A stretch of 64,000 nucleotides of DNA, from assembly GCA_965140365.1 (NCBI GenBank), contig OZ223196.1; one strand, written 5' to 3'. Position 1 is the stretch's first letter. Every line of letters begins with the position of its first letter. The notes under the pieces were generated by a model, which ran no database searches, was not told where the DNA came from, and saw nothing but the letters and a program-made list of their open reading frames with translations. Below are positions 8,603-17,682 of the stretch, piece by piece. The translations under genes were made by a program, and so were the position numbers. The DNA comes from Hydrogenovibrio sp965140365 (GTDB taxonomy: Bacteria; Pseudomonadota; Gammaproteobacteria; Thiomicrospirales; Thiomicrospiraceae).

Positions 8603-9201
8603 AACCGATTTTATATGTCATGAGTTTGCCCAATCAGGGACAGGCATTTTGGGGTCAACCCGAATTCAAAGAACGCGTGGTAATGGTCGATCAGTATGGC
8701 TTGCCGGACATCGAGTGGCACAATTACAGTGGCATCATTGTTTCCATGCACAGCGACCAGCGCTGGTTGCAGACCTTGTCGAACCGCATCGCCGATTTTA
8801 TGAATCAAGGCGGCTGCTTTGTGTTTCAAGGCCATATTGCCTATCCGTTTTTGCCCGAACTGCAACGCTTTACCCCGATGCCGTCTCCGACGCTGGCGGA
8901 TTTTGCGGTACAACTGCGTGAACCCCATCCGGTGTTCGCCGGGTTTGATGTCAGCACGTTCAATTGCCGTAAAGGCGTCGCCGGTTTTTGGGGGCGGGGG
9001 GCCAATCCGGCCCCATCCGGCAGTCGAATCCTGAACACCATGGGGCAAGGCGCTTATCCGGTAGATTGGGAATGGTCTTACGGGGATGGAAAGCTCTTTA
9101 TGCATGGCGGAAACGATTTGTGGACCAATCGTGAATCGATGGCGGAAAACACCCAATTGTTCCGTCAATTATTGGATTGGATTCAGGAGGTTGAACAATG
9201 A
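8599..9201 (+). CDS. Class I amidotransferase-fold (ThuA-like) protein, first paralogue
   Basis: 200 residues, no signal peptide, so probably cytoplasmic. A Rossmann-like start (MKPILYVMSLPNQGQAFW), a central YSGIIVSMHSDQ strand-turn, then GGCFVFQGHI suggest a class I glutamine-amidotransferase/ThuA fold. The usual nucleophile elbow Cys is replaced around SMHSDQ, so catalysis as a glutaminase is unlikely. It is coupled by ATGA overlap to the ABC ATPase and to a paralogue downstream. I do not recognise a named family and no function is known to me; a role in using or releasing the imported metal ligand is only a context inference. Confidence 0.6.
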   Translation: MKPILYVMSLPNQGQAFWGQPEFKERVVMVDQYGLPDIEWHNYSGIIVSMHSDQRWLQTLSNRIADFMNQGGCFVFQGHIAYPFLPELQRFTPMPSPTLADFAVQLREPHPVFAGFDVSTFNCRKGVAGFWGRGANPAPSGSRILNTMGQGAYPVDWEWSYGDGKLFMHGGNDLWTNRESMAENTQLFRQLLDWIQEVEQ

Positions 9202-9797
9202 AAATCGGCGCGCTCGACGGCGGCACTTCATACCACTATGTGGCCTTGCACCAACCGCCGTTCAATCAATATATTGATCGAACCATATACCTACCCGAAT
9301 TGGCCGAGACCGACCTGGACGATTTGGATGTGCTGATCGTGACCTGCCGCAGTCATCCGGAACAATTACGCCGCAATGCCGACAAACTACAAGTGTTCCT
9401 GGCACAAGGCAAGACCTTGATGATTATGGGTGAAACCGAACCGCAGACTTGGATGCCGGGCGTCGAGCAGGAACCCGTGCCGCTGAATTACTGGTGGTGG
9501 CTCGAGCCGGACGGCGAGTTCGATTTGGAAGTGGCAACCCCCGACCATTCGATTTGGCAATATTTGTCTTTGGCGGATATGACATGGCATTACCACGGCC
9601 TGTTGAACCCGCCGGAAACCGCCACGCCGTTGCTGGTGCATAAAGAGACCGGGCAAGCGGTGCTTTGGGTGGACGATCATTTTCAGGGCGGACGCGTGTT
9701 GGTGACCTCTCTGGACCCGTTCTTTCATCACGGCAGTCATTTCATGCCCGCCACCACGCGCTTTCTACACGGTTTTTTTCAGTGGCTCAAAGCTTGA
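9198..9797 (+). CDS. Class I amidotransferase-fold (ThuA-like) protein, second paralogue
   Basis: 199 residues with the same layout as its upstream neighbour: a short first strand, LDVLIVTCRSHPEQL as the central strand-turn (here a Cys sits at the elbow), KTLMIMGETEPQ, then a C-terminal HFMPATTRFLHGFFQWL helix. It is rich in Trp and His (NYWWWLEP, MTWHYHG, FFHHGSH), which could be a ligand-binding surface. The pair probably arose by duplication and may form a heterodimer. It is the last gene of the uptake operon and is followed at once by a strong terminator. Function unknown. Confidence 0.6.
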   Translation: MKIGALDGGTSYHYVALHQPPFNQYIDRTIYLPELAETDLDDLDVLIVTCRSHPEQLRRNADKLQVFLAQGKTLMIMGETEPQTWMPGVEQEPVPLNYWWWLEPDGEFDLEVATPDHSIWQYLSLADMTWHYHGLLNPPETATPLLVHKETGQAVLWVDDHFQGGRVLVTSLDPFFHHGSHFMPATTRFLHGFFQWLKA

Positions 9798-9799
9798 GA

Positions 9800-9822
9800 A
9801 ACGCCCAGGCCTGGGCGTTTTT
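9800..9822 (+). terminator. Intrinsic terminator with CAGGCCTG core
   Basis: AACGCCCA pairs with TGGGCGTT around a GGCC tetraloop, followed by a T run. It closes the metal-uptake operon, two bases after its last stop. The reverse complement lacks a good T run, so it acts mainly on the plus strand. Confidence 0.85.
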
Positions 9823-9839
9823 GATGTAAGAGGTTTCGG

Positions 9840-11126
9840 TTACAGAACGAACGTCAAGCCGCTGATCAAGGCGATAATGAAAATGCCGAGATTCAAATCG
9901 GCGAACTCCCGTTTCACCAATTTCAGTGCCACATACACCAGAAAACCGGCGGCAATTCCGGTGGTGATGGAGTAGGTCAAGGGCATCAGCAGAACAATCA
10001 GAAAGATGGCGGCATTGGTCGCCAGATCCTGTTCCTGGAAGGCGACTTTGCGTAATTCGCCGAACATGAGAATCCCTACAATCACCAGAATCGGATAGAT
10101 GGCGTTTTCCGGCAAGGCCTGAAACAACGGCAACATAAAGAGCGTCAAAATAAACAGTCCGGCGGTGACGACGGCGGTCAACCCGGTACGCCCGCCTTGT
10201 TCCACCCCGGCGGCGGATTCGATAAAAGCGGCAATCGGCGTGACGCCGAGCAAGCTGCTGCCTGCGGTGGCCATCGCATCGGTTTTCAAGGTTTTTTCCA
10301 ATGAGGCGTCGTTTTTGGTTTGTTCCTGAAACAGGTGGGCGCGGGTGCCGATGCCGGTCAAGCTGCCAAGCGTGTCGAACATGGTGGTGATGAGAAAAAT
10401 CAGTATCACCGGCAATAACGACAACGAAAACGCCGAAACGATGTCCAGCTCAAATGCAATGGGTTCAATCGACGTCGGCCAGCTGAATAAGGTTTTCGGC
10501 ACTTCCGCCAAGCCGAAAGCCCAGCCGGTCAGCGAGGTGATGACAATGGAAAACACAAAAGCGCCGGTGACTTTATAGGCATACAGAGCCAAAGCCACGA
10601 AAAAACCGAAAATGCCCAGCAGCACCGTCGGGGAGGAAAAGTCGCCCAGTGTGACTAAGGTGGCGTCACTGTTGGCGATGACGCCCATTTGTTCCAAACC
10701 GATAAAGGCGATGAATCCACCGATGCCCGCGCTGATGGCGCGCCGCAAATCAATCGGAATCGAATACATGATCCAAGCGCGAAAGGGCGTGAATGACAGG
10801 ATGATGAACAGAACACCGGACAAAAACACCACACCCAACGCGGTTTGCCAGGGAATTTGCATTCCCAGTACCAGGCCATAGGCGAAATAGGCATTCAGCC
10901 CCATGCCCACACTCATGGCAATTGGTGTGTTGGACCAAAGGCCGTTCATTAAGGTGGCGAGAATGGTGATGAGCGCGGTAGCGGTGATGACGGCTTCCAT
11001 CGGCAAACCGGCGGCGCTGAGGATGTAACCATTCACCGGCACGATGTAAAGCATGGTCAGAAAGGTGGTGAGCCCGGCGATGAACTCGGTGCGGACAGTG
11101 GTGTTGTGCTGTTGCAGGTGAAACAT
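9840..11126 (-). CDS. AzgA-type purine (adenine/guanine/hypoxanthine) permease
   Basis: 428 residues with about 12-14 hydrophobic segments. The N-terminus (RTEFIAGLTTFLTMLYIVPVNG), the NTPIAMSVGMGLNAYF stretch and TTMFDTLGSLTGIGTRAHLF near the middle are typical of the AzgA/GhxP branch of NCS2 nucleobase:cation symporters. ATG 11126 follows GGAGG by seven bases, so it is preferred to TTG 11129. It imports purine bases across the inner membrane. It stands alone, convergent with the metal-uptake operon. Confidence 0.88.
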   Translation of the reverse strand: MFHLQQHNTTVRTEFIAGLTTFLTMLYIVPVNGYILSAAGLPMEAVITATALITILATLMNGLWSNTPIAMSVGMGLNAYFAYGLVLGMQIPWQTALGVVFLSGVLFIILSFTPFRAWIMYSIPIDLRRAISAGIGGFIAFIGLEQMGVIANSDATLVTLGDFSSPTVLLGIFGFFVALALYAYKVTGAFVFSIVITSLTGWAFGLAEVPKTLFSWPTSIEPIAFELDIVSAFSLSLLPVILIFLITTMFDTLGSLTGIGTRAHLFQEQTKNDASLEKTLKTDAMATAGSSLLGVTPIAAFIESAAGVEQGGRTGLTAVVTAGLFILTLFMLPLFQALPENAIYPILVIVGILMFGELRKVAFQEQDLATNAAIFLIVLLMPLTYSITTGIAAGFLVYVALKLVKREFADLNLGIFIIALISGLTFVL

Positions 11127-11174
11127 CAAGTGTCCTCCATTAGAGAGTCATGCTGATGGCGCTGGCGTGTTTGT

Positions 11175-12824
11175 TTAGATCTTTTTCAAAATCAGATAGA
11201 GCCCTGTCAAACCGAATAAGGTTTGTAACCAGGGCAGCCAAGCCGCGTTCAACCATCCGAATTGCGCCAAGACGGCCGGGAAAACCGCAGGAATCAACAA
11301 GAGGGCGCCGATAAAGCGGTTGCGCTGTGCTTTGCTTTGTTTGGCCAGTTGCTGTTCCAGTTGTTCAATCTGTTTAGACGACTGGTTGAAATCGGCTTGC
11401 GACAGTTTTTGCAGGCCGTTATGCAGCAGGCCTGGCAAATGTGGGGCTTGCTCAATCCAGTAGGGCAGATTGGCTTTGGTGTTTTTGACCAGGCTTTTCA
11501 AGCCGACGCGTTCTTGCATCCAGTCTTCCAGAAACGGTTTGGCGGTGTCCCACAGGTCGAGTTCGTCGTCCAATTGACGCCCTAAGCCCTCAATGTTCAA
11601 CAGGGTCTTCTGTAACAGCACCAATTGCGGCTGCACTTCCATGCCGAAACGGCGCGCGGTCTGGAACAGGCGCATCAGGAACAAACCGAAGGAAATCTCC
11701 TTCAAGGGGCGATCCCAAATCGGTTCGCAGACCGAACGAATCGCCGATTCCAGTTCGTTGACGCGGGTATCCGCCGGCACCCATTCCGATTCTATGTGCA
11801 ACTCGGACACGCGCAGATAATCACGGTTGAAAAAGGCCAGGAAGTTTTCGGCTAGATAACGCTGGTCTTCCGGATTCAATGTGCCCATAATGCCGAAATC
11901 AATGGCGGCATACCGGCCGTCCGGCAAGACGAAAATATTGCCGGGGTGCATGTCGGCGTGGAAGAAGTTGTGCTTGAACACCTGGGTGAAAAAGATGGTG
12001 ACGCCCTTGGCGGACAAGTCGGTCAGGTCGATTCCGGCTTCGATCAATTGGTCGACTTCGGAAATGCGGATGCCGCGGATGCGTTCCATGGTCATGACAT
12101 TGTCGTTGGTGTGTGACCAGTAGATTTCCGGCACATAGAGGAGGTCGGAGTTTTCGAAGTTACGGCGCAGTTGCGAGGCATTGGAGGCTTCGCGCATCAT
12201 GTCCAGTTCGTCGAGAATGGTTTTCTCGAATTCTTCGACCACTTCCACCGGGTGAAGGCGTTTGGTTTCCTTGACCGCCGCTTCCAGTAAACCGGCTAAG
12301 GATTTCATAATGGCCACATCCTGCTCAATCACCGGTTTAATGTCCGGACGCACCACTTTGACGACCACTTCGGTACCGTCGTATAGGCTGGCCGCATGCA
12401 CCTGCGCGATGGAAGCCGAGGCCATCGGTTTGGGATCGAAACTGGCGTAAGCCTCTTCAATGGATCGTTTCAAGCCGCGTTCAATGATGGCAATGGAGTG
12501 CTGTTCGTCGAAAGGCGGGCAGTCGTCCTGTAATTTGCGCAGTTCGGCCCCGATGTCTTCCGGCAGCAAATCCTTGCGGGTGGAAAGCGCCTGGCCCAAT
12601 TTGATGAAAATCGGGCCGAGTTCTTCTAGCGCCAAACGGATGCGTTCGCCGCGCGAGCCCTTCGAGGCAGGGCGCCAGTTCCACGGTAGCAGTTTGTTCA
12701 GCAGCAATAACCAGGCATATTTGCTGTGGCTGAGCACCATTTTGTCGATTTGGTAATGGGTCAGGACTCGGTTGATTTTAATAATGCGCGTCAATTGACG
12801 CCAAGGGCGTTGGATGAAATTCAT
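11175..12824 (-). CDS. ubiB: Ubiquinone biosynthesis atypical kinase UbiB
   Basis: 549 residues. Motifs: the KxGQ signature IKLGQALSTRKDLLPE (residues about 73-89), HADMHPGNIF and AIDFGIMG (about 290-320), which are catalytic/metal motifs of the UbiB/ABC1 atypical kinase family. Two hydrophobic segments at the C-terminus anchor it in the inner membrane. It is required for aerobic ubiquinone synthesis, probably as an ATPase that helps extract lipid precursors. The start overlaps the ubiJ stop (ATGA), forming ubiE-ubiJ-ubiB. Confidence 0.95.
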   Translation of the reverse strand: MNFIQRPWRQLTRIIKINRVLTHYQIDKMVLSHSKYAWLLLLNKLLPWNWRPASKGSRGERIRLALEELGPIFIKLGQALSTRKDLLPEDIGAELRKLQDDCPPFDEQHSIAIIERGLKRSIEEAYASFDPKPMASASIAQVHAASLYDGTEVVVKVVRPDIKPVIEQDVAIMKSLAGLLEAAVKETKRLHPVEVVEEFEKTILDELDMMREASNASQLRRNFENSDLLYVPEIYWSHTNDNVMTMERIRGIRISEVDQLIEAGIDLTDLSAKGVTIFFTQVFKHNFFHADMHPGNIFVLPDGRYAAIDFGIMGTLNPEDQRYLAENFLAFFNRDYLRVSELHIESEWVPADTRVNELESAIRSVCEPIWDRPLKEISFGLFLMRLFQTARRFGMEVQPQLVLLQKTLLNIEGLGRQLDDELDLWDTAKPFLEDWMQERVGLKSLVKNTKANLPYWIEQAPHLPGLLHNGLQKLSQADFNQSSKQIEQLEQQLAKQSKAQRNRFIGALLLIPAVFPAVLAQFGWLNAAWLPWLQTLFGLTGLYLILKKI

Positions 12825-13456
12825 GAAATGGCGTCACTTAAAGCTTGAAGTCGTTTTTCGAGGGCGTCAACAGCCTGGGTTGTTTGTTGTACATCGCGTT
12901 TGAAGCGTTGAACCTGTGGGCCTGTCGGTAGGAGTTCAAGTTCGAATTGCAGATATTCCCGCAGCGTATGGCCGGCTTTACGCTTGGCGCTTTCAACGGT
13001 TTTTCGGCCTTCTCGAACGGTGCTGCCGACTTTGAATGCCACCATGTCACCGGTGATTTTCGAAAGTTGTTCTTCCCAATCGATATTCAGGGTGTACACG
13101 CCTTGAATGAAGTCGGCGGCCAGGGTTTCGTCACCGCTTGCGTCGTAGTTCGGTTGGCGGGCAATCCAGTCGAGGACGGTGAGTTGAATGTGTGTGTCCG
13201 GCGCGCCCATCAGGTGGTTTTGTACCGAGAAGGCGCCTTTGTTATCGGCATCGATTTGGTAAATCAGGAAAAAGGTCTGGCCTAGGTCGGTGAAGGTGAG
13301 TTGAACGACCTTTTCGTCACACGGCGCAAGGGCTTGGCCTTGCATGTCATCAAGCTGAACCGCTTGATTCAACAATGTTTCAAACAGTTTGGAAAGCGCG
13401 GTTTTGACCAGGCCTGGTGATTTTTCAGTGAGTGATTCGTCGTGTCGGTTGTCCAT
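12821..13456 (-). CDS. ubiJ: Ubiquinone biosynthesis accessory factor UbiJ (SCP2 domain)
   Basis: 211 residues. The first 110 form an SCP2-like lipid-binding domain (LFETLLNQAVQLD, FSVQNHLMGAPDTHIQLTV), followed by a charged helical tail that ends in a coiled coil (QTTQAVDALEKRLQAL). UbiJ works with UbiK to present hydrophobic intermediates to the Ubi enzyme complex. Position between ubiE and ubiB is the conserved arrangement. A CCAGGCCTGG palindrome lies near codon 15. Confidence 0.88.
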   Translation of the reverse strand: MDNRHDESLTEKSPGLVKTALSKLFETLLNQAVQLDDMQGQALAPCDEKVVQLTFTDLGQTFFLIYQIDADNKGAFSVQNHLMGAPDTHIQLTVLDWIARQPNYDASGDETLAADFIQGVYTLNIDWEEQLSKITGDMVAFKVGSTVREGRKTVESAKRKAGHTLREYLQFELELLPTGPQVQRFKRDVQQTTQAVDALEKRLQALSDAIS

Positions 13457-13483
13457 TTCGATGCCTTTCTTTTTCGGGCGCGT

Positions 13484-14245
13484 TCAGTATTTCCAGCCGC
13501 GGTGCAGAGCGACAATGCCGTTCGACATATTGAGGTATTCCACCTTGTCGAATCCGGCGTCCAGCATCATTTGTTTGAGGGTTTCCTGATCCGGGTGCAT
13601 GCGGATGGATTCGGCCAGATATTGATAACTGGCTTCGTCGTCGGCGATGAATTTGCCCATTTTCGGCAGGATGTTGAAGGAATAGAAATCATAGGCCTTC
13701 GCCAGCATCGGTTGGGTGACTTTGGAGAACTCCAACACCATTAACTGGCCGCCCGGTTTCAGCACGCGGCAGATTTCCGCCAGGGCTTTGTCTTTGTTGG
13801 TGACGTTGCGCAAGCCAAAAGAGATGGTGACCAAATCGAACGTATTGTCCGGGTAGGTCAAAGCCTCGGCGTTGGTGATGGTGTAATCGACATTGCCGAT
13901 GATGCCGTCATTGGTCAGACGGTCGCGACCGACGCGCACCATGCTTTCGTTGATGTCCGCCAGTACCACACGGCCGGTTTTTCCGACGCGTTTGGCGAAG
14001 GCTTTGGTCAGGTCGCCGGTGCCGCCGGCCAAGTCCAAAACGGCTTGTCCCGGGCGAATGCCGCTGAGTTCGATGGTGTGGCGCTTCCACAGGCGGTGGA
14101 TGCCGAGCGACATGACGTCGTTCATAATGTCATAATTACCGGCGACGGAGTCAAACACCCCTTTGACCTTTTTGACTTTCTCGTCCAATGGCACTTCGGT
14201 GAAGCCGAAATCGATGGTTTTTTTCTCGGTGTGTGCGCTCATCAT
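13484..14245 (-). CDS. ubiE: Ubiquinone/menaquinone C-methyltransferase UbiE
   Basis: 253 residues. SAM-binding motif I is VLDLAGGTGDLT (about residues 69-80), followed by VLADINESM and the UbiE signatures YDIMNDVMSLGIHRLWKR near residue 40 and ISFGLRNVTNKDKAL near residue 145. The enzyme methylates the C2 position of the quinone ring. AGGA lies a few bases before the ATG pair. It is 27 bases upstream of ubiJ on the same strand. Confidence 0.96.
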   Translation of the reverse strand: MMSAHTEKKTIDFGFTEVPLDEKVKKVKGVFDSVAGNYDIMNDVMSLGIHRLWKRHTIELSGIRPGQAVLDLAGGTGDLTKAFAKRVGKTGRVVLADINESMVRVGRDRLTNDGIIGNVDYTITNAEALTYPDNTFDLVTISFGLRNVTNKDKALAEICRVLKPGGQLMVLEFSKVTQPMLAKAYDFYSFNILPKMGKFIADDEASYQYLAESIRMHPDQETLKQMMLDAGFDKVEYLNMSNGIVALHRGWKY

Positions 14246-14294
14246 CTTGTCCTAGTGCTGTTTAATCGGTTTACGTTGCGGCCGGGTTGTTGGG

Positions 14295-14678
14295 TTACAG
14301 CAGTTCGCTTAAATCGGTCGGCGGCCTATCCGGGTGTTTGTGGCCGGCTTTCTGCAAACGTTGCAGATAATCCTGCCAGTAGTCGTCGTAATGCTGGCCG
14401 AGTTCGTACAAGCGTTCCCAAGTATAAATACCGGTGTCGTGGCCGTCGTCGAAGTGCAGTTTAACACCATAATTCCCCACCGGGGTAATGCCTTCGATGT
14501 TGACGTTACGCTTGCCGACTTGCAAAACCTCTTGGCCCGGCGCGTGGCCGGTGACTTCGGCCGACTGCGAATACACCCGCAGGTATTCGCAGGGCAGTTC
14601 AAACACCTCGCCGGTGTCGAACGTCACCACCAGTTGCCGTGATTTCTGTTGCAGTTTAATGTCTGTTGGAGTTGCCAT
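14295..14678 (-). CDS. DUF971 / GBBH-like N-terminal domain protein
   Basis: 127 residues. The pattern L-V-V-x-F-D-x-G...LPCEYLRVYSQSAEV...GITPVGNYGVKLHFDDGHDTGIYTWERLYELG is that of the DUF971 family, a small domain also found at the N-terminus of gamma-butyrobetaine hydroxylase and proposed to bind metal. It commonly lies next to hslVU and ubiE in gammaproteobacteria, as here. Its job is not established. Confidence 0.88.
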   Translation of the reverse strand: MATPTDIKLQQKSRQLVVTFDTGEVFELPCEYLRVYSQSAEVTGHAPGQEVLQVGKRNVNIEGITPVGNYGVKLHFDDGHDTGIYTWERLYELGQHYDDYWQDYLQRLQKAGHKHPDRPPTDLSELL

Positions 14679-14705
14679 CGTCTGTTTCCCTGCCGGTCAA
14701 TCGCG

Positions 14706-16088
14706 TTACAGAATGTATTGCGACAAGTCCTGGTCTTCTGACAGATCGCCAAGCCGTTCGTTGACGAACGCCTGGTCAATGACGATTTTTTGTCCGTCAT
14801 TGTCCGGCGCGCTGAAAGAGACCTCTTCCAGCAGATGCTCCATAACGGTATGCAAACGGCGCGCGCCAATGTTTTCGGTGCTTTCGTTAACATGGTAAGC
14901 AATTTCCGCCAGGCGTTGAATGCCGTCGTCGGTGAACTCGATATTGACCCCTTCGGTTTGCAGCAGGGCGATGGCCTGCGTGGTCAGGGCGGCTTTCGGT
15001 TCGGTCAGAATGCGGATGAAATCTTCCACTTTGAGGGATTTCAGTTCCACACGAATCGGCAAGCGGCCTTGCAGTTCGGGAATCAAATCCGACGGTTTCG
15101 ACAAGTGGAAGGCACCGGAAGCGATGAACAGAATGTGGTCGGTTTTAATCATGCCGTATTTGGTGGAAACGGTGGAGCCTTCAATCAACGGAAGCAGGTC
15201 GCGCTGAACGCCTTCACGAGACACGTCGCCGCCGGAAGCTTCCTGGCGTTTGGCGACCTTGTCGATTTCATCGATAAACACGATACCGTTTTGTTCGACG
15301 TTTTCGATGGCTTTGGCTTTCATATCTTCCTGGTCGATCAGGCGCTGGGCTTCTTCTTCGGTCAGATGTTTCATCGCCTGTTTGATCGGCAGTTTGCGTT
15401 TTTGTTTTTTGCCCTGGTTCAGCCCCTGGAACATTTCCTGGAGCTGATTGGTCATTTCTTCCATGCCGGGCGCGCCCATGATTTCCACATGCGCCGGGGC
15501 GGCGTTCAGGTCGATTTCAATTTCCTTGTCGTCCAAATCGCCTTCGCGCAGGCGTTTGCGGAACTTCTGGCGGGTCTCGGACATATTGTCGTAGCTTTCA
15601 TCTTCATGGCCGCGCGCCGGTGGCAGCAAAATGTCGAGAATGCGTTCTTCGGCCAGGTCTTCGGCTTTGCGCTGCACGTCTTTCACGGCTTGTTCACGGT
15701 GCAGTTTGATGGCGTTTTCCGCCAGATCCTTGATGATGGAATCGACTTCGCGTCCTACGTAGCCGACTTCGGTGTACTTGGTGGCTTCGACTTTGATGAA
15801 GGGGGCGTTGGCGAGCTTGGCCAGACGGCGGGCGATTTCGGTTTTCCCTACCCCGGTCGGCCCGATCATTAAAATGTTTTTAGGTGTGACTTCCTGACGA
15901 AGTTCTTCCGGTAATTGCGCGCGGCGCCAGCGGTTTCGTAGGGCGATGGCCACCGATTTTTTGGCTTCGGACTGACCGACAATATGGTGATCGAGTGCGT
16001 GGACAATTTCCTTGGGTGTCATCATCTTAAGCGGGTTTCCTTCGGTTTGTTTGGCATTCGGAGGCGATTCCGAATTGCTGATGTTCAT
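14706..16088 (-). CDS. hslU: HslU, ATPase subunit of the HslVU protease
   Basis: 460 residues, a usual length. N-domain with MTPKEIVHALDHHIVGQ, Walker A GPTGVGKTE (about residues 73-81), the pore-loop motif GYVGRE, an inserted I-domain (charged, about 110-245), Walker B IVFIDEIDKVA, sensor motifs and the C-terminal LSQYIL tail that docks into HslV. It unfolds substrates for HslV. Unusually, hslV is not adjacent: it lies 10 kb away on the other strand after xerC. DUF971, ubiE, ubiJ and ubiB follow on the same strand. Confidence 0.97.
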   Translation of the reverse strand: MNISNSESPPNAKQTEGNPLKMMTPKEIVHALDHHIVGQSEAKKSVAIALRNRWRRAQLPEELRQEVTPKNILMIGPTGVGKTEIARRLAKLANAPFIKVEATKYTEVGYVGREVDSIIKDLAENAIKLHREQAVKDVQRKAEDLAEERILDILLPPARGHEDESYDNMSETRQKFRKRLREGDLDDKEIEIDLNAAPAHVEIMGAPGMEEMTNQLQEMFQGLNQGKKQKRKLPIKQAMKHLTEEEAQRLIDQEDMKAKAIENVEQNGIVFIDEIDKVAKRQEASGGDVSREGVQRDLLPLIEGSTVSTKYGMIKTDHILFIASGAFHLSKPSDLIPELQGRLPIRVELKSLKVEDFIRILTEPKAALTTQAIALLQTEGVNIEFTDDGIQRLAEIAYHVNESTENIGARRLHTVMEHLLEEVSFSAPDNDGQKIVIDQAFVNERLGDLSEDQDLSQYIL

Positions 16089-16159
16089 GGAATTCGTTTA
16101 TTATAAAGGAATTGATGCCATGATTGATAAACGAATGAGGCTGGACACGACCAAATACC

Positions 16160-17011
16160 ATGACTAATTCCTTACGATTCTCAAAAATGCACGGTTTGGG
16201 CAATGACTTTATGGTCATTGATGCAACGCGCGACACCATCGAACTGACAGCCGACGAAATTCGTTTTTGGGCCAATCGGCATTTCGGTGTGGGGTTTGAC
16301 CAACTGTTGATGGTGGAACCGGCCAGCACGCCGGGCGTGGATTTCCGTTACCGCATTTTCAATGCCGACGGTTCGGAAGTACAACAGTGCGGTAATGGCG
16401 CGCGCTGCTTTGCGCGTTTTGTGTACGACAAAGGTTTGACGGACAAAACCGAAATTCAAGTGGAAACCGCGTCCGGTCTGATTGTGTTGTACATTACCGA
16501 CGATGGCTGGGTGCGCGTTAATATGGGCGCGCCGAATTTTTTGCCGGAAACCTTGCCGTTCGATATTCCGGTGGAATCGGAACAGTATGAGTTGGAAGTG
16601 GATGGCGACCGCTTTGAAATCGGTGCGGTGTCGATGGGTAATCCGCATGCGGTGTTGCGTGTCACCGATGTGGTGTCCGCGCCGGTGGCGGTGTTGGGTG
16701 AGAAAATCGAATCGCACCCTTTGTTTCCGGAGCGAGTCAATGTCGGTTTTGCCGAGCGGGTGGACGATTCGCACATCAAACTGCGGGTATATGAACGCGG
16801 CGCGGCGGAAACGTTGGCTTGCGGAACCGGTGCCTGTGCGGCCATGGTGGTGTTGCGTCGCTTGGAAGAAGTCGGCGATGCGGTGACGATTTCATTGCCC
16901 GGCGGCGACTTGCTGGTGGAGTGGGATGGCAACCCGGAAAGCCCGGTGTGGATGACCGGCCCGGCGGTATTTGTGTTTGAAGGTGAAATTAAAAGAGGAG
17001 TGCCTGCTTAG
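16160..17011 (+). CDS. dapF: Diaminopimelate epimerase
   Basis: 283 residues. It converts LL- to meso-diaminopimelate in lysine and peptidoglycan synthesis. Both catalytic cysteines are in their motifs: QQCGNGARCFARF near residue 78 and LACGTGACAAMV near residue 222. FSKMHGLGNDF at the N-terminus is also diagnostic. It is divergent from hslU across 71 bases. Its stop TAG overlaps the GTG of the DUF484 gene, which is the conserved dapF-DUF484 pair. Confidence 0.97.
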   Translation: MTNSLRFSKMHGLGNDFMVIDATRDTIELTADEIRFWANRHFGVGFDQLLMVEPASTPGVDFRYRIFNADGSEVQQCGNGARCFARFVYDKGLTDKTEIQVETASGLIVLYITDDGWVRVNMGAPNFLPETLPFDIPVESEQYELEVDGDRFEIGAVSMGNPHAVLRVTDVVSAPVAVLGEKIESHPLFPERVNVGFAERVDDSHIKLRVYERGAAETLACGTGACAAMVVLRRLEEVGDAVTISLPGGDLLVEWDGNPESPVWMTGPAVFVFEGEIKRGVPA

Positions 17012-17682
17012 TGTCCAGCCTGATCAATGATATTCATGCGGAAGATGTGGCGGAGTATCTCAATCAAAACCGTAGCTTCTTCCATGTTTTTCCTAATTTG
17101 TTGAGCGAGCTGAGCATTCCACATCCCAAGAGCGGACAGGAAGTGTCGCTGTTGGAACGGCAGGTGTTTCAATTACGCGAACAGCGTGATTCGTTGCAGG
17201 TGGAGGTGGATACCCTCAAAGACATCGCCGGTGAAAACGGTGTGTTGCTGCACAAGGTGTACGATTTTTCGTATGCCTTGATGGCCACGGAAACCGAACA
17301 GGCGGCGGTCGACGAAGTGTATCGCGTCATGCACGAATTGTTTGAGGTGGAAGAGGTGACGATGATTTCTTGGGATGTGCCGAAGCAAATCGTCAATGGC
17401 CTGCATCAACTCGGTTTCTCCCAGGCCTGGTCGAATTCCTTGAAAGAAACGTTACAGCCTAATAAGCCGGTGTGTGGTTTATTGGAGGATTCCTGGCAAC
17501 GCGGTTTGTTTCATACCGACCAGCCAATGCAATCGGTGTGTGTGATTCCACTGGGGCAACATCGCGTTTGGGGCGCGCTGGCATTGGGCGCTACCACCGA
17601 TCGTTTCAGCCCCGAATTAGGCACCTATTTTCTGAAAGTGATGGGGCAGATGGTGACGGCACGTTTGCAACGGTTATTTTGA
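17011..17682 (+). CDS. DUF484 family GAF-like protein
   Basis: 223 residues starting at GTG, which overlaps the dapF stop. An N-terminal segment (VAEYLNQNRSFFHVFPNLLSEL) and a short coiled coil (LLERQVFQLREQRDSLQVEV) precede a GAF-like domain. The family normally sits between dapF and xerC, with no settled function. Here xerC is 7.7 kb further on. The 3' end overlaps the convergent TonB receptor gene by nine bases. A CCAGGCCTGG copy lies inside (17421). Confidence 0.85.
   Translation: MSSLINDIHAEDVAEYLNQNRSFFHVFPNLLSELSIPHPKSGQEVSLLERQVFQLREQRDSLQVEVDTLKDIAGENGVLLHKVYDFSYALMATETEQAAVDEVYRVMHELFEVEEVTMISWDVPKQIVNGLHQLGFSQAWSNSLKETLQPNKPVCGLLEDSWQRGLFHTDQPMQSVCVIPLGQHRVWGALALGATTDRFSPELGTYFLKVMGQMVTARLQRLF

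Noticed and set aside
14790..15872. A 360-codon plus-strand frame opposite hslU
   Set aside because: It is the shadow of a well-conserved gene; Phe-rich composition is typical of an antisense frame.
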